Part shown: piece by piece, positions 34,425-45,198 of the stretch
Layout: each line of letters starts with the position of its first letter
Position numbering within the stretch: the stretch's first letter is position 1
Assembly: GCA_905160935.1 (NCBI GenBank)
Contig: CAJHZI010000441.1
Location: forward strand, 124,001 to 188,000
DNA length: 64,000 nt
From: Enchytraeus crypticus
Lineage: Eukaryota; Annelida; Clitellata; Enchytraeida; Enchytraeidae
Direction: 5' to 3'
Program-made: the position numbers and the translations under genes
The notes under the pieces: generated by a model
Databases searched by the model: none
What the model was told of the DNA's origin: nothing
The model's input: only the letters and a program-made list of their open reading frames with translations

Positions 34425-35082
34425 CATCTGCGTATCGAGTTACTTAACAAACTTAACATAATTATAATGGTTAAGGAAGTCACAAAAACCTGTAACACCA
34501 ATCTTGAATGTCAAATATTAATTGTTACATCTGTGTTGGAAGCCTCCTATGATCAAGTGCAGTTGTACGTAGGTTCAATTCTCAAATTTTAACTCACTGT
34601 TGTCTCCAAATATAACTTTAAAACTTTAATTACAATAGCAATTTAGCACTATAAAAGAGAAGATGCAGATTACTAAACGAGAATGTTGTAATATTGTTGT
34701 TCAAAATGAAATCCAGATGTGCAACATGTGAGAAAATATGACTCGTAGGCTTTAAATATCACAAACAGCACCTCTTTCAATTTAGTGAAATTTACTATAT
34801 TGTAGTTATTAGGGGCCTACATTATTACAATCATCAGACATCAATAATCATAAACACGCGTACCTCACAACTAAAGCTGTACAATTTAATATAATAGCAG
34901 GGTAGCTTACTGATATTACTCAGCAACGAGTCGGCAAAACCTAAAAATAAAATAAAGTAATTGAAGCTACTCACTTCCGATATGGTAAAAAAGAAGGGAA
35001 AAAAAGAAGTAAGGAAAGAAGTAAAAGAGAAGAAGAGCTACGGTTGGCCATCTGGTGATGGGTCTTAACAAATATCGGATTA
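34425..35082. other. Unassigned sequence
   Basis: No gene or repeat family is recognised. An A/G-rich tract at 34985-35035 is low complexity. Confidence 0.5.
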
Positions 35083-35365
35083 GTACATAACATAACGGCA
35101 CACTTCGTTAGGAAGCACATATGCTTGTTTTTAAGACCCATTTCCTCCTTCCTCTCCATTGGTATTAGTAATCGTTGCCTTTTGGTGGCGCATCAATTGC
35201 AGCCGGCGCGGATTTAAGAATAACCTTCCATTGCCCTGGGATTTTTTCATTCAAAGCTGTCAACACGCGGTCTTCCAATGTGGTCACCCAACCATGTACT
35301 ATCCGAGCCCGACTTAGCTTAACTTCGATTATTGACGAGCAACTAAGCCAATTGCGCTAAATCCC
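35083..35365 (-). mobile_element. 5S rRNA-derived SINE, best copy
   Basis: The minus strand starts with CTCGTC, GAAGTTAAGCTAAGTCGGGC, TAGTACATGGTTGGGTGACC, then GTGTTGACAGC. This follows 5S rRNA from its CTCGTC segment to near its 3' end. The family body follows (GAAGGTTATTCTTAAATCCG, GGCAACGATTACTAATACC) and then a tail AAGCATATGTGCTTCCTAACG. It is the most complete copy here and lacks the 5' third of 5S rRNA. Confidence 0.88.
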
Positions 35366-35654
35366 GCCGTCGTAGTATAGGCTACGACAGCAATGTGACA
35401 ACGCTAAAAACGTGAGAAATGGTGAAATTAAAGAACAAAAAGACAATACTTACGAACACGTCTCTCCAGCAAAGCTTTCACCACGGCATCGTTCCACTTG
35501 GCACGTGTTAATGTTCTAGAATCGTCTTACACGTGCCGTCACAGGCTGCTAAACGTTTGCCTAATGACCATCAGCCAATCAAGTGACCAGCTACCCACTC
35601 CCCTCTCCTCACAGACGATGTTACACTTCCGTCTTCTAAAAGCCGGTGGCTTGT

Positions 35655-35770
35655 TGGCAGATTGTTCGACAGCAGACCAGTAAGTGCAGGATTCAAATCC
35701 AGTGCTCTACCCGTGATTGACATGCTATTCGAGCAGAAAACTAACGTTAACTTTGGCTTTAACAGCAAAC
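35655..35770 (+). mobile_element. tRNA-derived SINE, family A variant
   Basis: GTTCGACAGCAGACCAGTAA, GGATTCAAATCCAGTGCTC and AAACTAACGTTAACTTTGGC correspond to the family A tRNA-like part, B box and core. It differs in having TTGGCTTTAACAGC at the end. Confidence 0.7.
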
Positions 35771-36215
35771 TTTAGAACCATGGCTTCATATTGACGCCTC
35801 TCATTGTTGTGGAATGGATTGACCGCATGCTGTCACCCCTCGCAGGTGGGATGATCCACTGAGTGGACTTTGCTCTCTGCCGCAGCCTACCTCTGGCAAT
35901 CCGTAACAAGGCCTGTAGGCCTACCCTGCTGGCTATTCGTTGAAGGCCTATTATTATAGGCCTACACTGCTGGCTATCTTACAAGTCATGCAGGGTCCAC
36001 GGATGAGTGATCAGCTACATCTTGCCTGCGGCAGCTAATGTAGCCGATCAAACCTAATACTAGCGATTGTGTGAAGTTAATTATTTCTGGATCGTTCTAT
36101 CTACAACAAGCATATTGCATTGGAAGTGCACGCCAACGTAAATGCCAAAAATTAACACCATACTACAATTAAATAATCGTCCATGATGAAATCTAGCAAT
36201 CTCTGTCCGCGATAC
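35771..36215. other. Unassigned sequence
   Basis: Includes two TAGGCCTA words and a nearby repeat CCTACACTGCTGGCTAT / CCTACCCTGCTGGCTAT at 35921 and 35959. No gene is seen. Confidence 0.45.
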
Positions 36216-36218
36216 TCC

Positions 36219-36252
36219 CTCTCTCTCTCTTTCTCTTTCTCTCTCTCTCTTA

Positions 36253-36304
<52 letters not shown>

Positions 36305-36316
36305 TAAGATATGCTT

Positions 36317-36349
<33 letters not shown>

Positions 36350-36356
36350 GTATATA

Positions 36357-36403
<47 letters not shown>

Positions 36404-36430
36404 GATATATAATATATATATATATATAGG
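36219..36430. repeat. CT and TA microsatellites
   Basis: (CT)n at 36219-36250, then (TA)n with ATGTATATAT interruptions to 36428. Frames through it are artefacts. Confidence 0.9.
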
Positions 36431-37372
36431 TGGAGACTGGGTAGGTTGTAACACGGGGATGGTTGTAACTTGCCAATATGTTCACTAAATAAAAGAGGAA
36501 TGCAAAAACTTATCTCCTGCTATTGTTCATTGTTTCATTATTCATAATCAAGCCTAATCTTAAAGCAATCGTTCAAACAGGTGAGGTGCTATTTCAATTT
36601 GTATGTTTTTTGCTATCAAAAGTAAATTTTTGCCATTTGATGTTTCATTTTGACTAGACGAGTCAGTTTAAGGTTTTAACAAGTAAGACTTTGGTGTAAG
36701 GTATACCGTGCTAATGTCTTTAGAAATATTTATTTTGAAGTTGACTAAGAAAACTCATTTTGGCTACGTAATCATTTTATACACTCACTCTATTCCGGTG
36801 CAGGTTGTAGCATTTGACGCAGGGAAGGTTGTAACGCAATTATATCTTGCCCTGTGCAAGTGAGGCTGCTTGATGCAGTAGTTTATTGTTATATAGTCCT
36901 ATACTACGTTATAGGCTCCTACTTGAATGCATAATCGTAAGTTAAGCCTGCATTTGATTACTAATTGTTAGTAAAATAATATACACTATAATTAATATAA
37001 TAATATATAAATAATAATAATAATAATTTATATATATAATATAAATAATATATAATTAAAATAACATGTAATTTATAAAGTAAAATAATATGTATGTAGG
37101 CTATGTAGCCTAGCTATGCCTATGATTTTTAGAATGAGGAATTCTAAGAGGAAATCTACGCGTTGTAGCGTTTCAAAGGATGTCATGGAAAGTGCAGTTG
37201 AAAGAGTGCTAGATAGTGGACAATCCTTTAGAGCCACTGCAGTAGAAATGGGAATCTGTTACGTTACTTTATTTCGTTACATCAAGCAAGTCAAAGCAAG
37301 GCGTGCAGCCGGGGATATTAACTCAACTGGCATAATTATTTTATTCATTATTTTTCTGTCTCCTATATTGTG
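36428..37372 (+). mobile_element. pogo/Tigger-like DNA transposon remnant, 5' part
   Basis: After the TA tract, GGTGGAGACTGGGTAGGTTG then TAACACGGGGATGGTTGTAA looks like a transposon terminus, and a related pair of GGTTGTAAC-type motifs recurs at 36806-36835. At 37134-37300 an open frame gives KRKSTRCSVSKDVMESAVER, then FRATAVEMGICYVTLFRYIK, a Psq-type helix-turn-helix as found at the N terminus of pogo-class transposases. The catalytic DDE domain is absent. I see no matching 3' terminus, so the copy is truncated. Confidence 0.65.
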
Positions 37373-37930
37373 AAACAACAACAACAAAATTAGAGTGCTA
37401 CTGTCATCAGTGACAACATTGAGCACTGTGATATCAAATTAATCCAATGAGCAGAGTGTGGGGTCCAAAAACGGTGCGATCCAAAATCCGGGAGTTCAGT
37501 CCGAGGAAGGGTACTACTGCAATGGAGGTTTACGTGTTGGTCTCACTTCATGTGCACTGGTTGGATATGAGTGGTCAAAAAGAAGAGCCTTCAACCGTCT
37601 ATGAAACTGTTTATATAAAAGGAAAGGATGATCAGCAGAAGATGAGGGGTGCGTAAAGTGGAAGGAAGAGAATTCCAGATCTGAGGAGCAGTGTGCTGGA
37701 AGGAGCGCTTGGAGAGCTTACTGCGAGAAGGGATGCTGGGTCGCTCTAAAGTGATTAGCTTAGAACGATTGATTAACCCTATAGCAACAACAAGAATCTT
37801 GAGAAATGGGTTCAGTTTGTAAACTGCAAGATGTGGTCACATGAGTAATATACAATTCTTGAATTTCCTTATCTGAGCCATAACTGTGACTCAGATTAGA
37901 CTCGGCAAATGGATATTCTTAAACAGTGAA
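37373..37930 (+). repeat. Dispersed repeat of unknown class
   Basis: The beginning (AACAACAACAAAATTAGAGTGC, then GTGACAACATTGAGCAC) is shared with 31297-31352, including the CAA run. The remaining sequence has short open frames (for example encoding EFQI..GAVCWKERLESLLREGMLG) that hint at a decayed protein, but I do not recognise it. Confidence 0.45.
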
Positions 37931-40325
37931 AAATGACTTAAACTTTAATATAAACATGATATAAATCAAGGCATATTTTTTTAGAGATCATTTTTTAAAA
38001 TTTTATTAATTATTATTTTAATAATTGTTAAATTAATGACATAGCATGATTAATGATTACACATTTTCTACTTCAGTGCAATAAAAGAAAAGAAAACAAC
38101 GCCTTTAGCCTTGAACAAATGTCTATAAAGCGACACATTCATGTTGAATATCAAATAATTCTCTAATATAAGACTTACAAATATATTCTATTCTAGATAT
38201 TTTAGAAACCCACACTTGTAGAAATTGGAATATAATGAGAATAAGAGCATGATCGAAATTCTCTAAAGAATACTTTATGGTAGCCAATGATTACTGTACC
38301 CTTTACTTTGGATTGAATTTCTGGATTTTGGAATTTGCACCGTTTTTGGACCTTCTTTTTTGATCGCCGGCTTGATTTTGTCTCAATAGTGCTCGATGTT
38401 GTCATTGATGACTGTAGTACTCTAATTGTTATTATTATTGTTATTATTAAATTATAAATATGACGAGATTTACAAATATTTCTGGTGTGACTAGTGAGTA
38501 CATAATCCTGAAAGAGGAGACATCAGAGAAATACTAATTCAATATAATTATACTATTTGTACACATAATTACACTATAAGTTTACATAAATATACAAAAT
38601 TATACAATAATGACTATAATATCACCCAATATAGCGGGTACTACACCGTAACAGCTTCAAAATTATATAAAACAATGCAAACCTCCCTCTCAGGCTTTCA
38701 AACCATTTATCGTTAAAATTTTAAGCTTTAGAACCAATTAATGTGTAGAACACGCCATATTGTGTATAATTTTACTTATTATTGCGTAATCATGGATAAT
38801 TATTGTATAATTATGCGTAAGTATAATTAGGATTTCTCATATCTCTGCTCCTTTATGATTATGTACAAAGATAATCGTGCGACATGAGACGATCAGCTGT
38901 GCAGGGTCAAGGTCGTATACAGCCGGTAAGTTTTGTTGATATTTTAATTACTTAACGTAATTGTTTTTAATTTCTTTTAATTTAATTAATGATTTTTACC
39001 ACAAAGGTAAATAAATTCTTACTTTCAATTACAGTATAGCATCGATTAAACAACTTTCATTAATCTATTTACTTAATGTAACTATTATTCATTTATAATT
39101 TTATAATTCACGTGAAGCTTGCGTGCCTAACTTGTGTTTATGTCTGTTGGTTTATTTAAATATTCTCATTTAACTGTATGTTCTCGTACTAGACTAAGCA
39201 TCGCGCCACTATAACGTAATGTGGAAAATTACCCTTGGTTAATTTTCCGTTTAATATGATTTGAAACTTGTATTTAAATTACTATTCCTATTACTATTTT
39301 AAAACTAGGAGTTTAATTAATTAATATTCCTATGAATATTATGAAAATAACTCAACTGTGTGGAGCGTCAGGTTAAGTGATTCTGTTTGACATGACCGTT
39401 GACGAGCTGATAAAAATGAAATGTGGATTTAAAAAATTAAAATGATATTTGCCTGCCTAATTTAAACGCTTAAAAGTGATAGATTTATGATCATAGTAAT
39501 CATTTCAGTATAGCATGCAGTTAATGTCGTTTTATGTATTTATTTATTACCTATACTTGTTTGGCTATTTGCATTCGAAACAACATTCAAAACAACATTT
39601 ATTTGAGTAGTTATACTTTGTCTCTAATGACATTTTCATAGTAAGTATATTTCGAATATTCAGAACTAACTTTAGCCAAAGCCAAATTTAGCTTCAGTTT
39701 CCTTTCAGTAACATGACTAGAAATATTTTTGCAAGTGACATAAAATTTAATCCTGGTTGTACTGATCTGTATTTTTAGAATTTGGGGATCAGTTAAAGTT
39801 TATATCAAGTTTATATTTCTTTTTAGCTTAAGTTGAGGGGTGGAGGTGATAAGCCTAATTAAACGTCTTAGCAATTTTATAATTTTATAACCAATAGTAC
39901 AAAAATTCACAAAGATTATATTAAAAATGATAAACTTGTGCCAATATAATATATTCTCATTACTAATATATTTCAATCAAACTACAAATGACAAAGACAT
40001 CTTTTCCTACTAACATATTTCACTATCCTTGAATGAAAAGAATAGAAAAAATAATTGGTCTCTTTCTTTCAAAATTTAAACACTAACCACCCATAACTGC
40101 TAAGCATTTCTAACAAAACCTGGTAAGAATATTCAGACATACTTCTTCCATTTAAACACTGAAAATTAACGCAGCATACGAAGCGATTCAAGAATGTTCT
40201 CATTATTAAATCGGGTCAAATCAGTTCTCTATTTAATGACTTCAAGCACTATACTAATTAACGATATATATATATTGCTATCGTGTATAGATACGTAAAC
40301 AATTGTATATGCATGTTTACATTAA
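37931..40325. other. Unassigned AT-rich sequence
   Basis: About 2.4 kb without a convincing gene or retroposon on either strand. A few short TATA and ATT runs only. Confidence 0.5.
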
Positions 40326-40329
40326 CCCC

Positions 40330-40465
40330 CCCACATCCATTCAACAAGACTCCTTAACTGGTGGTAGGAGAAGTCGATGGTTTTTTCAGCCAAAATGGGG
40401 GATTGAACCCCCAACTCCTGATAATCAAATCCTGTGTAGTCAGACACCTCTTGGTACCTAGGGTT
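40330..40465 (-). mobile_element. Possible third tRNA-derived repeat
   Basis: On the minus strand GGTACCAAGAGGTGTCTGAC is followed by TTGGGGGTTCAATCCCCCA, a perfect T-arm-like hairpin with B box GGTTCAATCC. No second copy is present in this window, so the family cannot be confirmed; a lone pseudo-tRNA is the alternative. Confidence 0.4.
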
Positions 40466-41470
40466 CATTCAACAGCCAAAATTTCAGATCTCGTTCCCTA
40501 TCGCTCTTTAGATTTTCAGTTTTGATTACTTTAATGCAAATTCTATCGTTAGAATTATGAAAGGCGTGTTCTAATTTTACGAATGTTATGCTAGTCTGAC
40601 TTTATTCTAAGTTTGCTCAAAAGACAAGCATTGTTTTTGTATGTAATTTCTTTTGGTATTTTGTTGGTGCAATGATTAAATTAAATGTACACATCAATCA
40701 TAGGTTTGCAAGCTGCACTCTAATGTAACTTCCCTTGTTGAATTTGGCAGCAGAGACATTATATTTTGTCCTCTATTGTTGTTGTTGATAGTTTGTTTAA
40801 CGTCCTGGTCAGAAGCCTGTGGCTTCTCTTCAAGTCGTTTTTGACGTCTTGACCTCTATTGACAATTTGTCCTGTTATATATACATGTAGATGGATCATG
40901 TAAATCTTATTCTGTATTCTTTATCCTCAACCCTGATCGTGCCTTAGGGCTATTAGCTCTTCTTGTTGTGTAGAGAAAATCCAAAAAATATGTTCAAAAT
41001 ATATAAAAAGCAATAATATAATAATATCGTATAAGAGAAATATAATAAAATAATAAGAGTAATGAAAAACTATGTAAAAGTTATTGCAGTTAAATATAAA
41101 TGATATGTCGATCTGTTGGAATCCTTCAATAGGTGTACTGTAAAAGTACCATTACTTCTGGATTCAGATACTGTTTACGTGATATTTGAAAGATATTTGA
41201 AAGCGTTCTAGAACTGTGCTGTATTTTGTTGTGTGTTCAACTGGTAAGATTAGTTTATGAACTCTAGATATAATAAGTCGTGATGATTGCATACTGGCAC
41301 TTGTCTGTGAATTAGACACTGTCTTGCATTAGGATCATGTGAGACAAGTGGGAAATGTCTGAGGGGAAATCCCCAGTTCCCAGCCCTGAGCAGCTGTTCT
41401 CAAGCTGTAGCTGCAGTATAGATATTCTGCTGTGTAAAGTCTTGATGCTCTTATACATTGATGGGAGCTG
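40466..41470. other. Unassigned sequence
   Basis: Contains a short TTGTTGTTGATAGTTTGTTT-ACGTC segment near 40785-40815 that resembles the end of the dispersed GACGTCC repeat. Nothing else is supported. Confidence 0.45.
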
Positions 41471-41472
41471 TG

Positions 41473-41525
41473 GGGACGTCCCTGGCATCCTACTTGAATG
41501 AGGCAATAGACATTAAACTGACTAC
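41473..41525 (+). repeat. Short dispersed repeat (GACGTCCCTGGCATCC type)
   Basis: GGGGACGTCCCTGGCATCCT, then GAATGAGGCAATAGACATTAAAC matches 58833-58895 and the reverse of 21580-21645. Confidence 0.6.
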
Positions 41526-41639
41526 TGCTATTATTTGATTTTTATTTTTTGCTGAAACGAAGTTGGATGAAAAATACGAAACCAAATGAATGTGCTGAAC
41601 ATGTATGCTATTATTTTCATTATTATTATTATTGCTGTT

Positions 41640-41678
<39 letters not shown>

Positions 41679-41825
41679 GTGTTCTGCCAAGTGTCAGGTC
41701 CATGATGTATATTCATACTCTTTGCTTTCTTGCTTCATAGGCGAATAAGTTAATCCCTTCACAAAAAACGGTGCAATACTCCTACCCCTATGTAGTCTAT
41801 AGCTTGGGAAAATGAGTATTAATAG
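41640..41825 (-). mobile_element. LINE 3'-end relative with (GA)n tail
   Basis: On the minus strand the sequence ends in ATGGACCTGACACTTGGCAG, AACACTAGAGAGAGAG. A second member at 50190-50360 shares the flanking 180 bp (GTTACTC/GTTAATC, CTTCACAAA, TATGTAGACTATAG). It resembles the 49.3 kb LINE end but is a different subfamily. Confidence 0.5.
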
Positions 41826-42750
41826 TACTGAAATCTAAAGGGTCTCAAAATTTTACTAATTGCTGGTCTTGAACTACTTTCTTGCAAATGTGACCTGTTT
41901 GAATATCTATATATTTCATTAAAATTGTTTTGCTGGTAACTGGCGACCTTGCTGTCAATGATGAGTCTTAAGCCTATATAGAAGATTATATTTATAGATT
42001 CCTTCCAGATGATTCTTCGATCTATGTTGTTACATCTGTATAAACATGTCTGTATTGATCCATCAGACCTCTGCAATGAATATTACTATTTATTCATCTC
42101 TTTTGAACTATTTTGTTTATTTACCATTCATTTTTCTTTTAGGTTTTAGTATTTATTGTGTAAAGGTTGATAACTAGACCTGCAGGAGTGATAGATAATT
42201 GGTTGAGATAGGAGTGATAGAGGTTAGGTTAGGAACTGGTTCACGAGGTGCTTCAAGGTAATCTGTTAATAGCATCAGCTGATCAATGTTGTTATGTCTC
42301 TATAACTGTTTGCAGTATTCGTCACGCTAACATTATATAGTGTGATCAATCTAAACAACGCTGATGTTGATATGGTGTAGTTTTCTTATAGTATTTTATT
42401 CTAAAAAGTTCAATATTTACTATAATCTTCAGAGTACTGTAAGAGAGATGGTAGTGTGGGATTGTGTGTGTATTGTGTTGATTTCTACATTGTGTTATTG
42501 GAGGAAATATGGCAGTGTATTAGAACAAATTAATTTTTAGTTATGTAAATTAGTATCTAGCTAAGTTAATATAAAGTCTCTGCTTTCATCTTATAATTTA
42601 TTAAAGTGCTGTTTTATCAGTAACTTCATTTATCTACTGAAGAAAAATTTGAAACTTTATAAATTATGTAACATTTTTAAAAATTAGTATTAGTTATAAG
42701 TGAATAATTAAACTATAGTATATTTTCTTTTTTATTTAAAAGCTAAAGAA

Positions 42751-42883
42751 GCTGGTAAAGCTAAGATTAACGTCAGTTTCCTCACTCAAAAGCAATGTCA
42801 GTGACGTGCAAGCCCAGGATTTGAACCCGCATCTACTGATCCGCGGTCGAGTATCTTACTGACTTCGCTACTGGCTCCAGCCA
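42751..42883 (-). mobile_element. tRNA-derived SINE, family A, near full length
   Basis: On the minus strand GGAGCCAGTAGCGAAGTCAG (A box), GGGTTCAAATCCTGGGC (B box), then GAGGAAACTGACGTTAATC and AGCTTTACCAGC. This and 60370-60504 are the clearest copies. It lies about 320 bp upstream of the desaturase start. Confidence 0.9.
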
Positions 42884-43120
42884 ATTGTAATACATGTATT
42901 AACATATACATGTATATTCTATATGCTGATGAAGAAAAATCCAAAATTCACTTATACTCTTCCTGAAAAATGATGTTTTTCGTTAGTAAGATTAATTTAA
43001 TTTTTATACTGATATGAATTAGTTTATTGTAGGTTTAATTGAAAATATGGCTGTGATGTTAACTACATCACTCTAATCATAATCTATTGTAGATGTTTTT
43101 CGTGATTCTTCAATTTCAGA

Positions 43121-43202
43121 TTCAGCTGCCGTGAACACCGTTATAACGATACTATTAGTTAGACATTAACCAGTTTTACTTCATTCCGCCTAGTCAGTCA
43201 TC
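43121..43202 (+). other. Probable 5' UTR of the desaturase gene
   Basis: TTCAATTTCAG at 43110-43120 looks like an acceptor, so the coding exon may begin with about 82 bases of 5' UTR after a non-coding first exon that I cannot place. Unspliced transcription from nearby is the alternative. Confidence 0.4.
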
Positions 43203-43412
43203 ATGGTGTTCTCATTCTGCAGCGAAGTCGTGCTGTCTACCATACAGTTCTGTAAGTCCGTCGTGAGTGCAACGGCAATCTACTTCAACGAAGACCACGC
43301 ACCCCCCGCCAGCAAACTGAAGGGTGTTGGACTGAGCACCCCCCTCTCCGCTAATCTCCCGTCCATTATTGACGTCAAAAAAGCTCTGCCAAAACAATGC
43401 TTTCAGCCAAAG
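43203..43412 (+). CDS. Methyl-end (omega) fatty acid desaturase, exon 1
   Basis: Starts at ATG 43203, after an in-context CATC, and encodes the cytosolic N terminus: MVFSFCSEVV, YFNEDHAPPASKLK, LPSIIDVKKALPKQCFQPK. The sequence around IDVKKALPKQCF matches the usual (L)K(D/E)ALPxHCF region before the first membrane span. Donor GTACTG at 43413; phase 0. There is no cytochrome b5 domain, as expected of methyl-end desaturases, which use separate cytochrome b5 in the ER membrane. The family adds a double bond between an existing one and the methyl end (delta-12/omega-6 or omega-3 activity). Which of these this enzyme has cannot be read from sequence. Confidence 0.93.
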
Positions 43413-43849
43413 GTACTGTTAGCTTCTGTCTGTTACATTGCTAGAAACTCTACCAGTTGGCTGATATTTATCATTGTTGTCTGATATTTTAGATAATCGG
43501 CATTATGTTCTGTATCGTTTGATGGTCCATGGAATTGTTTCTGTATTGTTTGAAGTTTTAAATGTGCAGGTCTGGTGATCTTAAAGCCTGAGATTATATT
43601 AGCGCAAGTCAATTGGATAGACGTTAATGATATCTGAATTTATGATTTAATGGGATGATAAATCAAATCTAAAACCTTATACATTGTTAATGATGAGAGA
43701 AATTTCTAGCTGCCTTTATATGTTGCACAAATATTTCTGAGGTTAACCGCTTGATACTGTCTTGATACAAGCTTCTGATGTCTACTGACATTACTACTGT
43801 ATAGACTGTAGTGTATCCTGTTATACTCATTTTGCATTTAATTGTGCAG

Positions 43850-44021
43850 GTATCTACTTCGATGTACTATGCCATCAAGGATCTCGTGGTGATTGCCGTT
43901 GTCTTCGCGCTGTTCTACAGTCTCGACACTCTCGTGAAGGACTACAACTTCCTGAGAGCTGGAGTGCACGTCCTATACTGGGCCATACAGGGCACGCTCT
44001 TCACTGCCGTCTTTGTCATCG
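43850..44021 (+). CDS. Methyl-end fatty acid desaturase, exon 2
   Basis: Acceptor GTGCAG (AG 43848-43849), donor GTACGT at 44022. It encodes SMYYAIKDLVVIAVVFALFY (first membrane span), then AGVHVLYWAIQGTLFTAVFVI (second span). It ends one base into the Gly codon that opens the first histidine box, so that box is encoded entirely by exon 3. Confidence 0.93.
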
Positions 44022-44061
44022 GTACGTCGAAATGTAGTACATGATTAGACTGTTATCTGTC

Positions 44062-44125
44062 AGCAATGATTTAACATCCAGTTCCTTATCCGAGGATGAT
44101 GTTTGTAACGTCTTGCCAGTGATGT
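44062..44125 (-). repeat. Short dispersed repeat in desaturase intron 2
   Basis: TTTAACATCCAGTTCCTTAT, then GAGGATGATGTTTGTAACGTC resembles the reverse of the GACGTCCCTGACATCA repeat at 58.8 kb. It leads directly into the CRE-like array. Confidence 0.45.
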
Positions 44126-44245
44126 TGTGCTAGTGACATCATGCTAGTGACATCATGCCAATGACATCAAGATAGTATCGTCATAATTGTGACGTCATGC
44201 TTGGGACGTCATGCTAGTGACGTCACGCTAGCATGACGTCACTAA
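44105..44245. promoter_or_regulatory. CRE-like array (TGACGTCA) in desaturase intron 2
   Basis: About nine tandem copies of a 14-15 bp motif, TGACATCATGCTAG or TGACGTCATGCTAG. Three are perfect TGACGTCA palindromes (44190-44197, 44218-44225, 44234-44241), the consensus site of CREB/ATF bZIP factors. The end of the array forms a near-perfect palindrome of about 30 nt around 44216-44240. It may be an enhancer or simply a minisatellite; no expression evidence is available. Confidence 0.55.
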
Positions 44246-44414
44246 GGGCCCATATCCTCCTCAAGATCATTGACCCTTTCAAGTAATGAATTTAATGCTA
44301 TGTTTAACCTGGTTAGACTTTCAGCTAAATTCCTAGAAATTGTGCATTGAAACTGGACCGGCTACTTTTTATACCGGCCTAGTGGGCGTAGTGTGATTTG
44401 GCTATTTATCAGTG

Positions 44415-45198
44415 GGCATTGATTGATTGATTTCTCTTGCAGGTCATGACTGTGGTGACGGGTCTTTCACAGACTACTCTCTATTCGATTGATTGATTGA
44501 TTGATTACTCTTGCAGGACATGACTGCAGTCACCTATATTTCTCGGACTATTCTCTACTCGATTGATTGATTGATTTCTCTTGCAGGTCATGACTGCTGT
44601 AGACTACTCTCTACTCGATTGATTGATTGATTTCTCTTGCAGGACATGACTTCTGTAGACTACTCTCTACTCGATTGATTGATTGATTTCTCTTGCAGGT
44701 CATGACTTATCTAGACTATTCTCTACTCGATTGATTGATTGATCTCTCTTGCAGGTCATGACTTCTCTAGACTACTCTCTACTCGATTGATTGATTGATT
44801 TCTCTTGCAGGACATGACTGCTGTAGTCTATTCTCTACTCCATTGATTGATTGATTTCTCTTACATGTCATGACTTCTGTAGACTACTCTCTACTCGATT
44901 GATTGATTTATTTCTCTTACATGTCATGACTTCTGTAGACTACTTTCTACTCGATTGATTGATTTATTTCTCTTGCAGGACATGACTGTGGCCACAGATC
45001 TCGGACTAATCTCTACTCGATTGATTGATTTCTCTTGTAGGACATGACTCTATTGTTTGATTTATTTCTCTTGCAGGACACGACTGTGGTCACGGATCTT
45101 TCTCTGACTACTCTCTACATGATTGATTGATTGATTTCTCTTGCAGGATATGACTTCTGTAGACTACTCTCTACTCGATTGATTGATTTCTCTTGTAG
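44415..45198 (+). repeat. Tandem array of 3' splice site plus histidine-box coding start
   Basis: Fourteen copies of a unit made of GATTGATTGATTTCTCTTGCAG (or its variants) followed by a version of the first 40 bases of exon 3. AG ends lie at 44442, 44516, 44586, 44642, 44698, 44754, 44810, 44978, 45040, 45076, 45146 and 45198; two copies (44866, 44922) have AT instead. Seven consecutive spacings are exactly 56 bp; outer units are up to 74 bp and keep 14 more bases of the H-box coding. The last unit is the true acceptor. From each upstream AG the frame meets a stop, mostly in the GATTGA run. Confidence 0.95.

Noticed and set aside
35240-35360. 5S rRNA gene
   Set aside because: The 5S-like segment lacks the 5' third and is joined to a repeated SINE body; other copies show the same junction.
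36081-36485. IYIYIY frames near 36.2, 52.9, 54.7 and 60.5 kb
   Set aside because: TA microsatellites, no coding content.
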